DNA of 64,000 nucleotides from Sisyra terminalis (lineage: Eukaryota; Arthropoda; Insecta; Neuroptera; Sisyridae). A model generated the notes under the pieces. That model was not told where the DNA came from, ran no database searches, and worked only from the letters and a program-made list of their open reading frames with translations. The DNA lies in assembly GCA_958496175.1 (NCBI GenBank), contig OY292276.1, positions 36,476,449 to 36,540,448 of the forward strand, written 5' to 3'. Numbering within the stretch: the first letter of the stretch is position 1; each line of letters starts with the position of its first letter. Positions 47,926 through 59,060 of this stretch are shown in pieces. Both the position numbers and the translations under genes were made by a program.

Positions 47926-48237
47926 CAGTAGTTTCCAAACTGTGAAATACCTTCACCAGAAAGTACAACACTATAGCCTAGGACACGAGCCTCCAGTGAC
48001 TCCCTCAGCGATCGTAAAAATTAATGTTACTTATTATAAACATTTCATATACATTTATATAATAATAATAATAAGTAATACATTATATAGTATACGAGTA
48101 CATAATTAGAAAGCTCATTAAATAAATTACATTATCAGGTGAGTATTTATGAAATTAGTTTACCCCGAAAATTGAGGGAAGGAAGGCATTTTTTTACAAA
48201 AAGTGGAGGTGCTGATAAAAAAGTTTGGAAATCACTG
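47926..48237. mobile_element. hAT-type MITE with perfect 8-base target duplication
   Basis: Inverted ends CAGTAGTTTCCAAACT and (reverse complement) CAGTGATTTCCAAACTT bound a 312-base element. TCGTAAAG occurs immediately outside both ends (47918-47925 and 48238-48245). An 8-base duplication with CAGTG-like ends is the hAT signature. No transposase is present. Confidence 0.9.
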
Positions 48238-49204
48238 TCGTAAAGTAGAAAGCATAAACTTTCTTGGAAACTTTGAAGATTCTTCAAAAAGATCTAATTC
48301 AGCTAATAGCTACCCGTGAAATATTCTTGACCAACACTGACAAAACAATAGGCAAATGACCAAATTAGACAGTTGAATGAAATCGAATTGAGAGTTGAAA
48401 CAAACGATAACATTAAGTTTATTCGAATTTGAAACAGTGAATATTAATATTTGGTTTTCACTCACATGATTTTTTTTGCTCACATATATGATTTAGTACA
48501 TTTAATGTTCTTTGTTTTTGCGATACACAAATAGAAATCTTTGTCTTTAATTATAACGATAGCACATACTCTTATTTTTTATGGCTAGAATTTTTTTTTT
48601 TTTTGGAAACCTGATTTTTAGTGTTTTTTCGACTTATTTAAAAATAATAATAATAACAAAATGTCCAAATCCATTAATTTGACAAACTATAAGTGAGTCT
48701 TTAACATGATACTCCCAGTAAAAACTAGTTTTGAAGAAAAACCGAATTTAAAAATTTAGAGATCGGTTAAAATAAAGTACTATAGTTATGGTTAGAGAAT
48801 GGGGGGAAGCCAATTATTTATAAACTACAAATCGTTAGCTTCAGATAAGAATAGGTTTTTATACAAAAAATAAGTCTTTTAAAAGTTATTTCGTCAATCT
48901 AAATTTAAGTAGGAGACCATTTATAATGCAAAGCATAGAATCAGTGGAAAGTTGTGACAGTTCGTGAAACCTTAATTGCTAGTTGATTGATATTGAAGCC
49001 TCGAACTAATGAAAGAATAAAGCATTGAAATGTCAATTCCCTTCGGACGAATAAATTCCGTATGTTTTGAAAATGAGCTTTTTATATTATCAAAACTACC
49101 GAGATACGTGATATGGAATGGAAAAAACTAAAAACTTTTTTTTTTTATTTCCATCAATTTCCTATTATAGTTCTTGTTTCGGAATAAAATTAAAAATAAA
49201 CGAA

Positions 49205-49500
49205 CCTTTTTATTGATAAAAATATCTATGTGGAACCGTTTCAACATCATCTTGTAACAAAGATCTTTTATACGCTCGTTCATATAGTCTGTCCATATAG
49301 AATGGTCGTCGATTTGCATTACTATAATAAACGTACCACTCACATATGTATAGCATACTTTTCCACGTGAATATAAGCGTGAATTTGAACAAAGCTTGCA
49401 AAATGTTCGTCGAGAACAAAATTATTATCAGAATAGAATAGAAGAATGTCACGTTCATGTGATAACAGAATCGGCTTTCCACGCTCAAGCATCAAGTAAG
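49205..49500. other. Candidate coding exon block, strand unresolved
   Basis: A GC-richer, non-repetitive block with competing readings. Minus: 93 codons from 49488 to the stop at 49210, hydrophobic first half, then YSNANRRPFYMDRLYERAY and LLQDDVETVPHRYFYQ, like a membrane-protein C-terminus. Plus: an exon of about 142 bases after a TATAG acceptor (near 49353), reading FPREYKREFEQSLQNVRREQ and ECHVHVITESAFHAQAS. It ends exactly at a strong donor, CAA|GTAAGT (near 49495). I recognise neither product. 48246-49204 adds nothing. Confidence 0.35.
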
Positions 49501-50698
49501 TATATAAGAGAATAGCATTTTTTCATTTTTTGCAATTATAATGAAACGTTAACATTCCAAAAATGAGAAAAAGACATCGAAATTAAAAATGTAAGATAAA
49601 ATATATCTTTTTGTTGCAGTATTAACAAAGTTTGAGCATATTTTTATTGGATAAGTTAACTTTTTTATTTAAATAGAAATTATTTTTTTTGAAATATATA
49701 AATGGAAAAAAAGTAAATTGAAATATTAAAAACGTTTAAATTGAAAATAAGTTTCCATTTCCGCAAACCATTTCCTCGCACTGAAAAAATTGAAAATAAT
49801 ATATCTTTAATTAAAAGTTCACATCATTTGTAATTTTTCTAATGTACATAAAATTATATACTAAAAAAATCTTTTTTCGGTTTTATTCAAATGGAAAAAT
49901 ATGAAACAGTAATTTAATTAAAACTTTATGGGAATACTTATTTTTAGTATGCAGGAAATAAATGTTCGAGTTTGGTGGAACATTTCTTTTGTTTGAAATT
50001 GGTCAACACTCTAGGCCGAACATTATTTTATTCAAATAATAATATATTGTCATTTTTCTCTAATGTAATAGAATTATGTAAATAACAAAAAATTACAACG
50101 ATCAGAATAAGTAGATGAACAAAAACACGCAGAGAAAAATCAATATTTTATTCATTTTGTGATTCTTTTTATTCTTTTGATAAAGTTTGTTGGGTATACA
50201 TTGGGTATATATACATACTGTTATATACCTAGAAGTGTATTGACATAGAATATCCTCCGTGTTTCAAACAAACATATATAAAACAATTTCTTTGTGTCTA
50301 TAAAATATGGTACCCACATCGTCACTTAACTTTCCTTGCCCCAAAAAGACTTGTCAAAGTGTCAAAAATGTTTGAATCTTATACTATTTATAACCATTTA
50401 TAATAATAATAATTTACATTAGTGAAAACATCAACAATCGATTTTTGATATAAAAACGATTATCACTGTATTCATCAACCACATTTCAAAAATGTAACAT
50501 CTATTAAGTGACAAAATTTAGTTTTAATATGCCATACGATAATCAACTAAGTGGAAGCACACCTGTATAGATACATCCTGGTACATATCCATTATACACA
50601 AATATAAAGTTTAATTTCCCCAAATTACCGTTACCCCGATATATTCTTCCTCTTATATGATAATTTTGTCCTCATTTTTTCGTTATTTTCCTCCCTTT

Positions 50699-50854
50699 TT
50701 CGTACAATGAAGTTGGGTGGGTATCTAAACAGTTGTGCAAGAATGTTTCCACTTGTTCGTTAGTCTCAAATCGCTTGCTCCAAAGTGCTTCTTTGAACGG
50801 TTTAAACATGTGGAAATTGCATAGCAATAAGTTTGGACTATAAGACGGGTGATT
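50699..50854 (-). pseudogene. Mariner transposase C-terminal remnant
   Basis: The minus frame reads HPSYSPNLLLCNFHMFKPF, KEALWSKRFETNEQVETF and HNCLDTHPTSLYE. This is the HPPYSPDLAPSDFHLFGPLK region at the end of mariner transposases. The third catalytic Asp (YSPD) is Asn here. The N-terminal part is not found on either side. 49501-50698 and 50855-51507 hold nothing else. Confidence 0.85.
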
Positions 50855-51515
50855 AAGTTTCCGCTACGTTGCACTTTGAAGTGACATAGTTTCCAATCAG
50901 TTCCAATTTGGCGTCACCAGGACATTGTCACAACGACACATAAGAAATACTCCCCCTTCTTTTCGGGACATTATGAAATAATGCTTCATCAAAACCTCAA
51001 ATGAAACTAGGCTAGTACATTGTACTAGTTGATACAGGAATATAGCTTCAGAGTTAGAATTGCTAGCTATGGTTGAATCAATTGATTTTAAAGCAGAGTT
51101 ACCACAATCTTGTCCATTTTTTTTTTTTTTGCTTAATATGATTCTTTGGATGCAAATACAATGTTTGATGTAAAAACGAGAACTATATTATTTATATTTA
51201 TATTTTAGTATAATCATAAAGTCCATTGACCTTTAGACATGACAAGCAAAAATAAACAATAAAAGATATTCCAAAGAAGGCTTATCAACGAAAAATTAAA
51301 TCTAAATATATATCGACTAAACGCCATTATAAAATTAAGTGTCAAGGCTTTTCACAAAGTCAAATTTAATTTTTTTAACTTTTCTTAATTGAGATTTACT
51401 GATAAAGATTCTACGGAGTATAGATGCAAGGAAACTGAAACTAATATTAAAAAAATTGCATCAATTTAAGGTACACTACCGATAGCGCTCCAATCTATAA
51501 ATTATGCGTTACAAT

Positions 51516-51783
51516 CAAGGGCGGATTTAAGGGGAGGCACAGGGGTACGTGCTCCCCTCACTGTATTTTTGTGTACTGTGAAGATTCCATCACAGTACAT
51601 ACTTAGAAGCAAATCAAATTATTAGAATTGTTAAAATATATGAATATAATAACAGAAGGAATATTAGTGAAACTCTAGTCTATTTCTGGAATTGCGAATT
51701 TTTTTCGTTGCATCGCTTTCACGTACTTGCGTGAAAGATGTTATTGTGCCTCTCCCCCAAAAAAAATCCTGAATCCGCCCTTG
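51516..51783. mobile_element. hAT-type MITE with 8-base target duplication
   Basis: Termini CAAGGGCGGATTTAAGG and (reverse complement) CAAGGGCGGATTCAGG. Flanks GTTACAAT (51508-51515) and GTTATAAT (51784-51791) match in 7 of 8 bases. CAAGGGCGGATT is a common hAT terminus in insects. It is 268 bases with no coding content. Confidence 0.9.
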
Positions 51784-51844
51784 GTTATAATTATTACTCG
51801 GGAAGTATTGCTGTAATTGAAAACTAATAATTCCAATCTTTTAC

Positions 51845-51998
51845 ACAATGAGAAATATGTCAAGATATGGCGCTGCCACAAGAGTGTTTGGAGTACTTAC
51901 TTATGATACCTTAGTTACCTTACATAAGTTTCGATTTTAGTTACTACTGCAAACACACAAACGGTAGCGCTACATCTTGGCATATTTCCCATCATGCT
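51845..51998. mobile_element. Short MITE with about 50-base inverted termini
   Basis: The left arm ATGAGAAATATGTCAAGATA and right arm (reverse complement) ATGGGAAATATGCCAAGATG continue through TGGCGCTGCC or TAGCGCTACC to GTGTTTG. The total is about 154 bases. 51999-54247 is otherwise A/T-rich with no supported feature. Confidence 0.7.
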
Positions 51999-54247
51999 TT
52001 ACAAGGTTAGAAGATCCTCTAAAACTCTTAGCGATTTTAGATTTGTTCTGAATTTTGCACTGTTAGTGATAGAAAAGACAACTATGATCCGGGATTGTTA
52101 TTGTGTATACGAATATTATGAAAAAGCCTTTACCGTTTGAACTCCTTGTATCTTCACTCCATGAAAGATCCCATGAACTGTAAAATCAAGGATCGATAAC
52201 AAAGGGGGCAAAACATGCACTTCTTTATTGACCCAAAACGATCCAGGTTCTATTTGCGTTAATTCTATCATGAAGGAATAGCTTTTTGGATTCATGTGGA
52301 TTCAAAATGGATAAAATCTCTTTTTTACGGTAATTCTTAAACTTAAGTTGGTTCAAGGAACTGAAGTAAGATATTATATTGGTATTCCTGTAAGGTTCAT
52401 TCTAAGTTCAAAAATATGAAAAATAAGGTTTTCATCATAAATAATTTATTATTTTTCTCTTTCTCGTTCTTTCCTAGTTACTTTTCCCTTTTTTTCTCCA
52501 CTTGTACATTTTGAATTAGAGGTGTAACAAAGCATCACAGTTTAAGTCAATGTAAGTGTAAACTTTCTGAGGAGCAACAACTTATATAAGACAATTGATT
52601 TGGAAACATTTCTATAAGATTGATTGAATACTCTGTTTTTTGGTAACTTAGCCACTTATCTATAGCAGTTTATTAGTTGAGAAACCAACTACTCCTATTT
52701 TGATCAGATTTTTCTGAGAAGAGGCTTTCTATAAGAAACACAGCGATTCATTGATAATCAAATGTTAATAATTTAGTATCAATCTAATAACATTTCAAAG
52801 CAGTCATTTCCTAATCATTCTCGTGTCTTGTTCGGCTCTTCAGTCCTTTTTTTTGGAGCTGATAATTTCCCTGGCTTCTTTTCGGAAAACTAGAAAAAAA
52901 CAAAAAATATTAAAAGATTAAATTGAGACAGCAAGAGTAATGATATTGCTAAAGAGAACGGAGATATTATAACAAAATATAAATTGATATAATTTATGAA
53001 AATCCAAACGTTTTTTAGATAAAAAAAATGTTTTAACACAAATTTACTTTCTAAAATTAATGAACCTTTGTAATAAAGCTTTGAATGTTTCATTAAGTGC
53101 ATTGTCTATTCCAGGTCAATGTTTTATAAATATTGTATATTTAATTATTGGATTATTCTATACAAGCTTCAACTGTTCCTTGAGAAAATCAATTCTTGAC
53201 TGAATAAGATATTGAAATTAACGAACCGATAACCCAACATTACAGATTAGCACACTTTACAGTCTTTTTTCAAATCTAAAAATAATTTTTCTTTGTCTAA
53301 TTTTCTATATCTATATCTTATTTGCAAAGGTGACATCCCCCTCAGGATGAGCTGAAAATTGAGACAGTGGGTCATTCTATATATCCTATCCATGATTTTT
53401 AATTTTCTTTTGCGCCATATGGGTTGGAAACTAGTTCTGAATGGTACTACTTAACATCCAAAGCTATTTCAGCACTTTCGTGTTCTCACCATTCTTTCAA
53501 TCATAGGCAGATAAAATACACAACTAAGACTCGTAAACTGTAAATCTGATGGAAAATTAAAAATCCCAACGTGATTCGATGAGTTTCTCAACCTAAACAA
53601 CCTTATTTTGACCATTATGAGAACCTTATTTTGTAGATTCTAGATTTACAGTTTAAGAGTTTGAAATTTTTGGGAAAAGAAAAAACTATTCCAAAGATTA
53701 TTTTTATCCGTGATGATTGTGTTTAAAAATATAAAGTAGTTACTATAAATGAGGACGAAAATTTTCTGATTTTTCTTCAATAAAATCTTACATTCGGTAC
53801 AAATAAAGATAAGTGTTTTGAAAAAAAATAGTTTTAAGACTGTTCGGTTATATTTAAAATTGAATATATCATAGGTTATAAAAGATTAAATACAACTATA
53901 ATACCCTTTTTTGTAAGCGACTGTATAATTACATAATTTACTGTTTTTATTAACAGAAACGCGAAAAGTATATTGGTAGCGTTTTCATTGCACTTTTCCG
54001 GATAAAAATGTAAAACATCGCTCTTGTAAATTCAAAAAACATTAAAATCGAATTTGCATCAGTTTTGAGGTTTATTTTTAGTTGGTTTTAACTATAATGG
54101 TTGCCTACAGAAAACACATAATTGTATACTGTAGATACCAGTACACACAACATTTGCCTAAATTTGAGAAAGATTTAAAGTTTAAGAAATATAGTATGGT
54201 ATTATTCATGTTTTTATCCATGATTTATATAATATAACAGAAAATTA

Positions 54248-54462
54248 ATCTTTTTTTTGGATATTAAATACTTGATGTTTTTATTTAATCTCCGGAAAAC
54301 GTTTCGCTACTTTCGTAGCTTCCTCAGGTACTACGAAAAAAAAACGTTTTAATAGGTTATAATAATAATAATAAAAAAAAAAAACAAAATAAAACAAAAT
54401 AAAAAAACGTTGTACGAAGATTGAATAAAAACATCAAGAATTTAATATCTAAAAAAGAGATT
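54248..54462. mobile_element. TIR element with hammerhead-like hairpin
   Basis: About 42-base inverted termini: left GATATTAAATACTTGATGTT, right reverse complement GATATTAAATTCTTGATGTT. Just inside the left end, minus strand 54330-54298, is CTGAGGA, a hairpin GCTAC-GAAA-GTAGC and GAAACGTTTT. The interior includes (TAA)n and A-rich runs. Confidence 0.75.
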
Positions 54463-55084
54463 CATTTACTGTTATATAGTATGGTATCTTACTGTAATTT
54501 TCTATATTTCATAAATTCGTAAAAATTAAAAGACTACAGAAATCATAAGTACCACTTTGTATAGAATGTTAGATCTATAATTTGAAAACCGTAGAATTAT
54601 TATATATACATAAAATATATACCTAATGTTCATTTCGTCGATACTGGTCATAACGTAAATGTAAATACTTTCAAGCACACCCACGCCAATGCTAAGCAGA
54701 ATTCATAGAATTCTCGTTTTCTACTGCTATTTCAATAATTTCTCTGCGAATATTAAACTTTGTAAATCGGTTTGCTGTCTTGAAGAAAATTTTCCTTTTT
54801 TATGTTCTTCATAGAAAATATTTTTATGGGGTAATAATATTGAAGAATTTTTTAAATCAATAGTCTAAATATTTTTATGTTGCATTGAAACTCGTTATAA
54901 TTATTTATATTATACTATGCAAATAGAAGAAGTATACTCATGCAATCTTATTAATATATTAAAGAAATATTAAATATTAGTTTGATGATACTGATTTGTA
55001 TTTGCAAAAAAAATAACAAAGTTATGGCACGAATTAACAAAATTTATTATTTGGTAAGTATTGGATTACGAATGATTACGAATT

Positions 55085-55158
55085 TTACTAATCTTAAAGT
55101 CGCTGGAGACTTTAGTAGTTATAAAGCGACGGTAAATGACAAAAATAAGAACAAAAAA
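55085..55158 (+). mobile_element. tRNA-derived SINE, copy e (5' truncated)
   Basis: Only the 3' body remains: AAAGTCGCTGGAGACTTTAG, TATAAAGCGACGGTAAATGA, then an A-rich tail. 5' truncation is usual for LINE-mobilised SINEs. Confidence 0.6.
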
Positions 55159-55229
55159 CAATATCAAGATGTTAATATTTTTATTGAGTTAGTATGAATC
55201 CCTTGAATTGAAACTTCTTTTTTAATGTC

Positions 55230-55412
55230 AATTCTGATTTTTTTAATTGTTATTTACCGTTGCTTTATACCTACCAAGGACTTCAGCGACTCTAGAGTTA
55301 ATAAAAATCCTTATATCGAGAAATATTGAAAATTTGCTTGATGTAAGATTCGAGTTCAACCTACCAATTTTGGAGCGGCCACTTTGACCACTCGGCCACC
55401 AGTAAGCTTTTT
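55230..55412 (-). mobile_element. tRNA-derived SINE, copy f
   Basis: Minus strand: ACTGGTGGCCGAGTGGTCAA (box A), GTGGCCGCTCCAAAATTGG, GTTGAACTCGAATCTTAC (near-intact box B), CAAGCAAATTTTCAATATTT and a GCAACGGTAAATAAC tail. It points towards copy e. Confidence 0.8.
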
Positions 55413-55984
55413 GAAACCTTTGGTTTTCTGTTTTTCACATATTATTTTTTTTTTCAAAAAGTATTTGAGATAGAGATCATAAACTTCCAGGATCTCAATA
55501 TTTTATTAGTATCTATAAAAATCGTAAGTATTCTTAAAATATTTTTCGATTCAGGAGTCGATTCACCATCCATCTGGGTGTTTAAACCTTGATGGCCTTA
55601 CCCGTAATTTACTTAATACCATGAATTATATGTGACGAATTTGAATTCAATTTTATTTTTTTATGGTTATTAAATAATATGCAATAATAATTTTATAATA
55701 ACTGTCCGTTTTTTGATCATTAAAAGTGCAGTGTGAACAATACATGCTCGCAAATATGATGCCTACGAATATGATGTTTGTAAATCATAATATGTTCGCA
55801 ATGTGTGTGTACTAGTCACAAGATATAAAGTTAGCTATATTAGGATCCTAATATAGTTCTAATAGCCCTTGAAAAATTAAATTTTAATATCCATTGAAAA
55901 TATATTATGATTGAATGATATTGAAGATATATAACATAATATATCTGGAGAGTTATCTTTGACATACTTATAATTTTATTTTCG

Positions 55985-56084
55985 TTCACGTTTCATCGGT
56001 TTCCTATAATTGGTGAGCAAATTGATGTTATTAAGATTTATAACAGTACCTGAAGAAGTCGGGAAACCGATGAAACATGTTGTA
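55985..56084. repeat. Inverted pair of hammerhead-like hairpin variants
   Basis: On the plus strand at 56050-56079: CTGAAGA, hairpin TCGG-GAAA-CCGA, then GAAACATG. An inverted partner CACGTTTCATCGGTTTCC lies at 55988-56005. Box 1 deviates at one base from CUGAUGA. Confidence 0.5.
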
Positions 56085-56499
56085 CTAAAACAAAAAAATT
56101 AAAATTCCCAAAAACAAAGAAAATTCAAATAATAATAAACTAACTTTGAAAAAGAACCATCAAAATATTAACTTTTAAAATAACTTAAAAGTAGATGTTT
56201 AGTGGATTAAATTACCTTATTATATATTTAAAAGAGTTTGAATTATTAAACCTTTTCTAAATGGGGGGAAAAAAAAACAAAATATGAATCAGAAGAAATT
56301 CGTTTTGATAAATTATACTGTGGTTCATATCTATAAAAAAGCGGAAACTCTAAAAGATCATTCCATCTTTGAAGTGGTAGAATTTAACTTATTATGATCT
56401 ATATAAATATAAATATTGATACAAAGCGGATGAAGATGTTAAAGTTACATACGCAGAAACAGACTTTATCCAAAAGAAATATAGAGGAATAAGTGATCT

Positions 56500-56840
56500 C
56501 TTCCTCTTTTCTACTTACGTTAGCAAAACTAATTCACGCTCCAAATCCCTTTTCTAACCTATAATGTAATATGATACGGCATCATATAATATAATGGGTG
56601 AAAGACCAAGGGAAAACTAAAATGTGCTGAGATCCTAGGAAAACGGAAACGAGAATGGTATAACTACCTATCTTTACGTATCTATCCAAATACGATTCCA
56701 CTGTATCATACAGCCATCTCGTTCCGTTTCACCTCATGCCTGCTATACCTGTCAAGCAATCGAGGCAGCGAACTAAACGGGCTTCTAAACGCTTTCGACG
56801 ACATACGACGAATTTAAATTTTCCATTTTCCCCGTTTTCC
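56500..56840. promoter_or_regulatory. GC-richer single-copy block, candidate regulatory element
   Basis: A non-repetitive block, with GAGATCCTAGGAAAACGGAA and CAATCGAGGCAGCGAACTAA. A plus frame of about 70 codons ending at LNGLLNAFDDIRRI and a minus frame starting MSSKAFRSPFSSLPRLLDR are both open. Neither has decisive splice sites. Undecided between exon and enhancer. Confidence 0.3.
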
Positions 56841-57086
56841 AATTGTATTCAATACATATAACAAATTCCCATAAACAAAATTGATTGTTTCATGCATGTA
56901 TTATAAGGTTTTTTATACGATTTTTCGTTATAGAAAGGGTGAAAAAGTGAATGTTTTCACAGCCTATAAACATTAATCTTGATTGTTTCTAATAGAAGTT
57001 ATTTCAATCATGTTGGCATGTAGAAAATGAGATTTTAATTTAATTACTCCTACATTCAAATTAGTTTCTAATTATTTGTTCATAAA

Positions 57087-57214
57087 CTAAATAGGCACTC
57101 CAACGACGTATTGATTTTCCTTGGCCGCCATAAAAAAATCAGCCAGGGAAATATATTTACCACGTTCTACTTTTGTTTTCGTTAAATCAAAAACTTTTTC
57201 AATTACCTTTGAAT
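57087..57214 (-). CDS. Candidate 3'-terminal exon of an unidentified minus-strand gene
   Basis: A strong acceptor (TTATCTCTTTTTCAG, ending at 57215) precedes a phase-split codon xAT and 41 codons to TAG (57089-57087). The peptide (SKVIEKVFDLTKTKVERGK, YISLADFFMAAKENQYVVGV, PI) has normal protein composition with no low-complexity bias, in contrast to accidental frames nearby. The plus strand is closed by stops. I found no convincing upstream exon within the window, and do not recognise the family. If real, this is the C-terminus of a longer protein whose other exons lie far to the right. Confidence 0.5.
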
Positions 57215-57477
57215 CTGAAAAAGAGATAAATTTTTACTTTTAAAAGCTTTCTACCTACGGGAATAGAAAATGTTGATTTCCAATAATTCTTACAATGGAA
57301 TTGGATTGGTTTTAAGTTAAATTAAAAACATCTCTGAATGGTTTAATTATTACATATTTCTTATAATATGCATTTTATATGAAGGATAAATACTTCATAG
57401 AATTTAATTATCTACGACATGTGTTTAGTTCTCAACTAAATGATACTTATAACTTCGACTGGAGGACATAACATGTT

Positions 57478-57530
57478 TTAATGGTTACTTACCGTTGCTT
57501 TATATGAGCTAAAGTTTTCAGTAAATGTTC
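57478..57530 (-). mobile_element. tRNA-derived SINE, copy g (fragment)
   Basis: Only the 3' part of the SINE on the minus strand: CATATAAAGCAACGGTAAGT, with a diverged body. It is identified by similarity to copies c, d and f. Confidence 0.45.
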
Positions 57531-58449
57531 GGTTTATAGAAATGTATTTGTAAAATTAGTTATATTTATAAGACGAGAAATGATCCGTTTATTTTGGCAG
57601 TGGCCTAAGTCCATTTCAAGAACAGTTTATATAGCTACTATTTTTTGCAACAATAAATACATAAATTTCACAATCAAAGAATTTAATACTAGTGGATCGA
57701 ATACGAATATCATTAATTTGTAAAAATTTAATAGTGCAATATCAACATAATCTGGTTTATCAGCAAATCAAAAGTTCTCCTTAAAATTAATTTAGACCAC
57801 TTTCAAAATATACGGCTCAAATATTAGAAAAGTTGCTTCTTACATGAATTGAATTGAATCTAACAACAATTAATTTTAAATTGGTATACTATGCTATACA
57901 CATGATATTGGGCATCATTTTCATGATTAAATTTTTTATAGTAAACTATACAGGGTAAGGTTGTGCAAGTCGTACTCCTTTAAAAATTGGTATCAATCGT
58001 AGGATCTATAAAACAAAATAACTTGAAAAAATTATAAAGTGCGTTCCTATTACAGCTATTCATTAAAATAAAATTTCATAAATCCTACTCCTTTGATCAA
58101 AATTTATACAAGTTATGAACACAAAAATAATACGATTCAGCAAGCCATTATCCCAAAAACGATCTCTAAATCTCTTAATCCTCGATTTAATTTCGTAAAA
58201 GATTGTAATGAGCATAACCATACAGTGAATAAAGTTATTTAGTTTTTTTGAAATAAATAATAATTTTACTAGCGACGTATGTACAATATAAAGTATTGAA
58301 AAACCAGTAAAAAATATATGTTAATTACTGTAAGTAAGCTTACTTGTTTACACGATATCCTGCTACAGTATCGGAAGATATAAAATAATATGGTGTTCTA
58401 AGGAGTAACTTGTTTTTTCGAAAAAGGCCCAATTGATCTGATATTTTGT

Positions 58450-59060
58450 GTAATTTTTGAAAGGAACGACTTAAGCGATAGAAGAAGCAATTTGCGCAAT
58501 CTTACCCTATTTGCTGAATATTTACTCCTCATGGTTTTATTTCTTTCTGTTTTATTTTTGGGGTCATTTTCTAACGACTGGGTCTCTAAAGACTCAAGGG
58601 ATGTCGGTATATTTTTGTGTGTATTTGGATTCCTTTTTGGAAGCATATAGTGCTGTATACTCTTTGGAGAAATTTAGTCATGCTAATGCTGTGGTGTGTG
58701 CTATGGTGCTAGAGAGTTTGGTAGAGGTTTTCTAGGATGTTTTACTAAGCCCCACACGGAAGCAATATGTGACTGATTGATTGTTAGCCCTTTTTGGCAA
58801 TACGAACCTTTTTCTTGGTCTTTTTTGCCTATTAAGTAACTATGCGTTAAGTTTGTATGCCCTGTAAACAGTCATGCTACAACGGTTGGTCTCTCCTTGT
58901 TTCAAGAATGAGGAGCTTCCCCGTTGTTGTTTAGTGGACCTAATGTAAAAAGGTTAGATTACTCTTCCATTTGTCGTTCCAAAGGCTGGCAGTTGCTTCA
59001 ATTGCTGTTTTGTATTTGTTTTTTCATTTTTTTTTTGTTTTCAGTGTGGAAAGCGACAGT
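58450..59060. other. G/T-rich asymmetric stretch, unidentified
   Basis: The plus strand is notably G+T-rich (for example GCTGTGGTGTGTGCTATGGTG) with few long A runs, unlike neighbouring DNA. Frames are open for 60-80 codons on both strands, for example plus 58511-58735 and minus 58646-58398. None resembles a known family. It could be decayed LINE coding DNA. 57531-58449 and 59061-61129 hold nothing supported. Confidence 0.3.

Noticed and set aside
58398..58735. Opposing 74-82 codon frames in the G/T-rich stretch
   Set aside because: Open in both directions with skewed composition and no recognisable motif. Reported only as a compositional feature.
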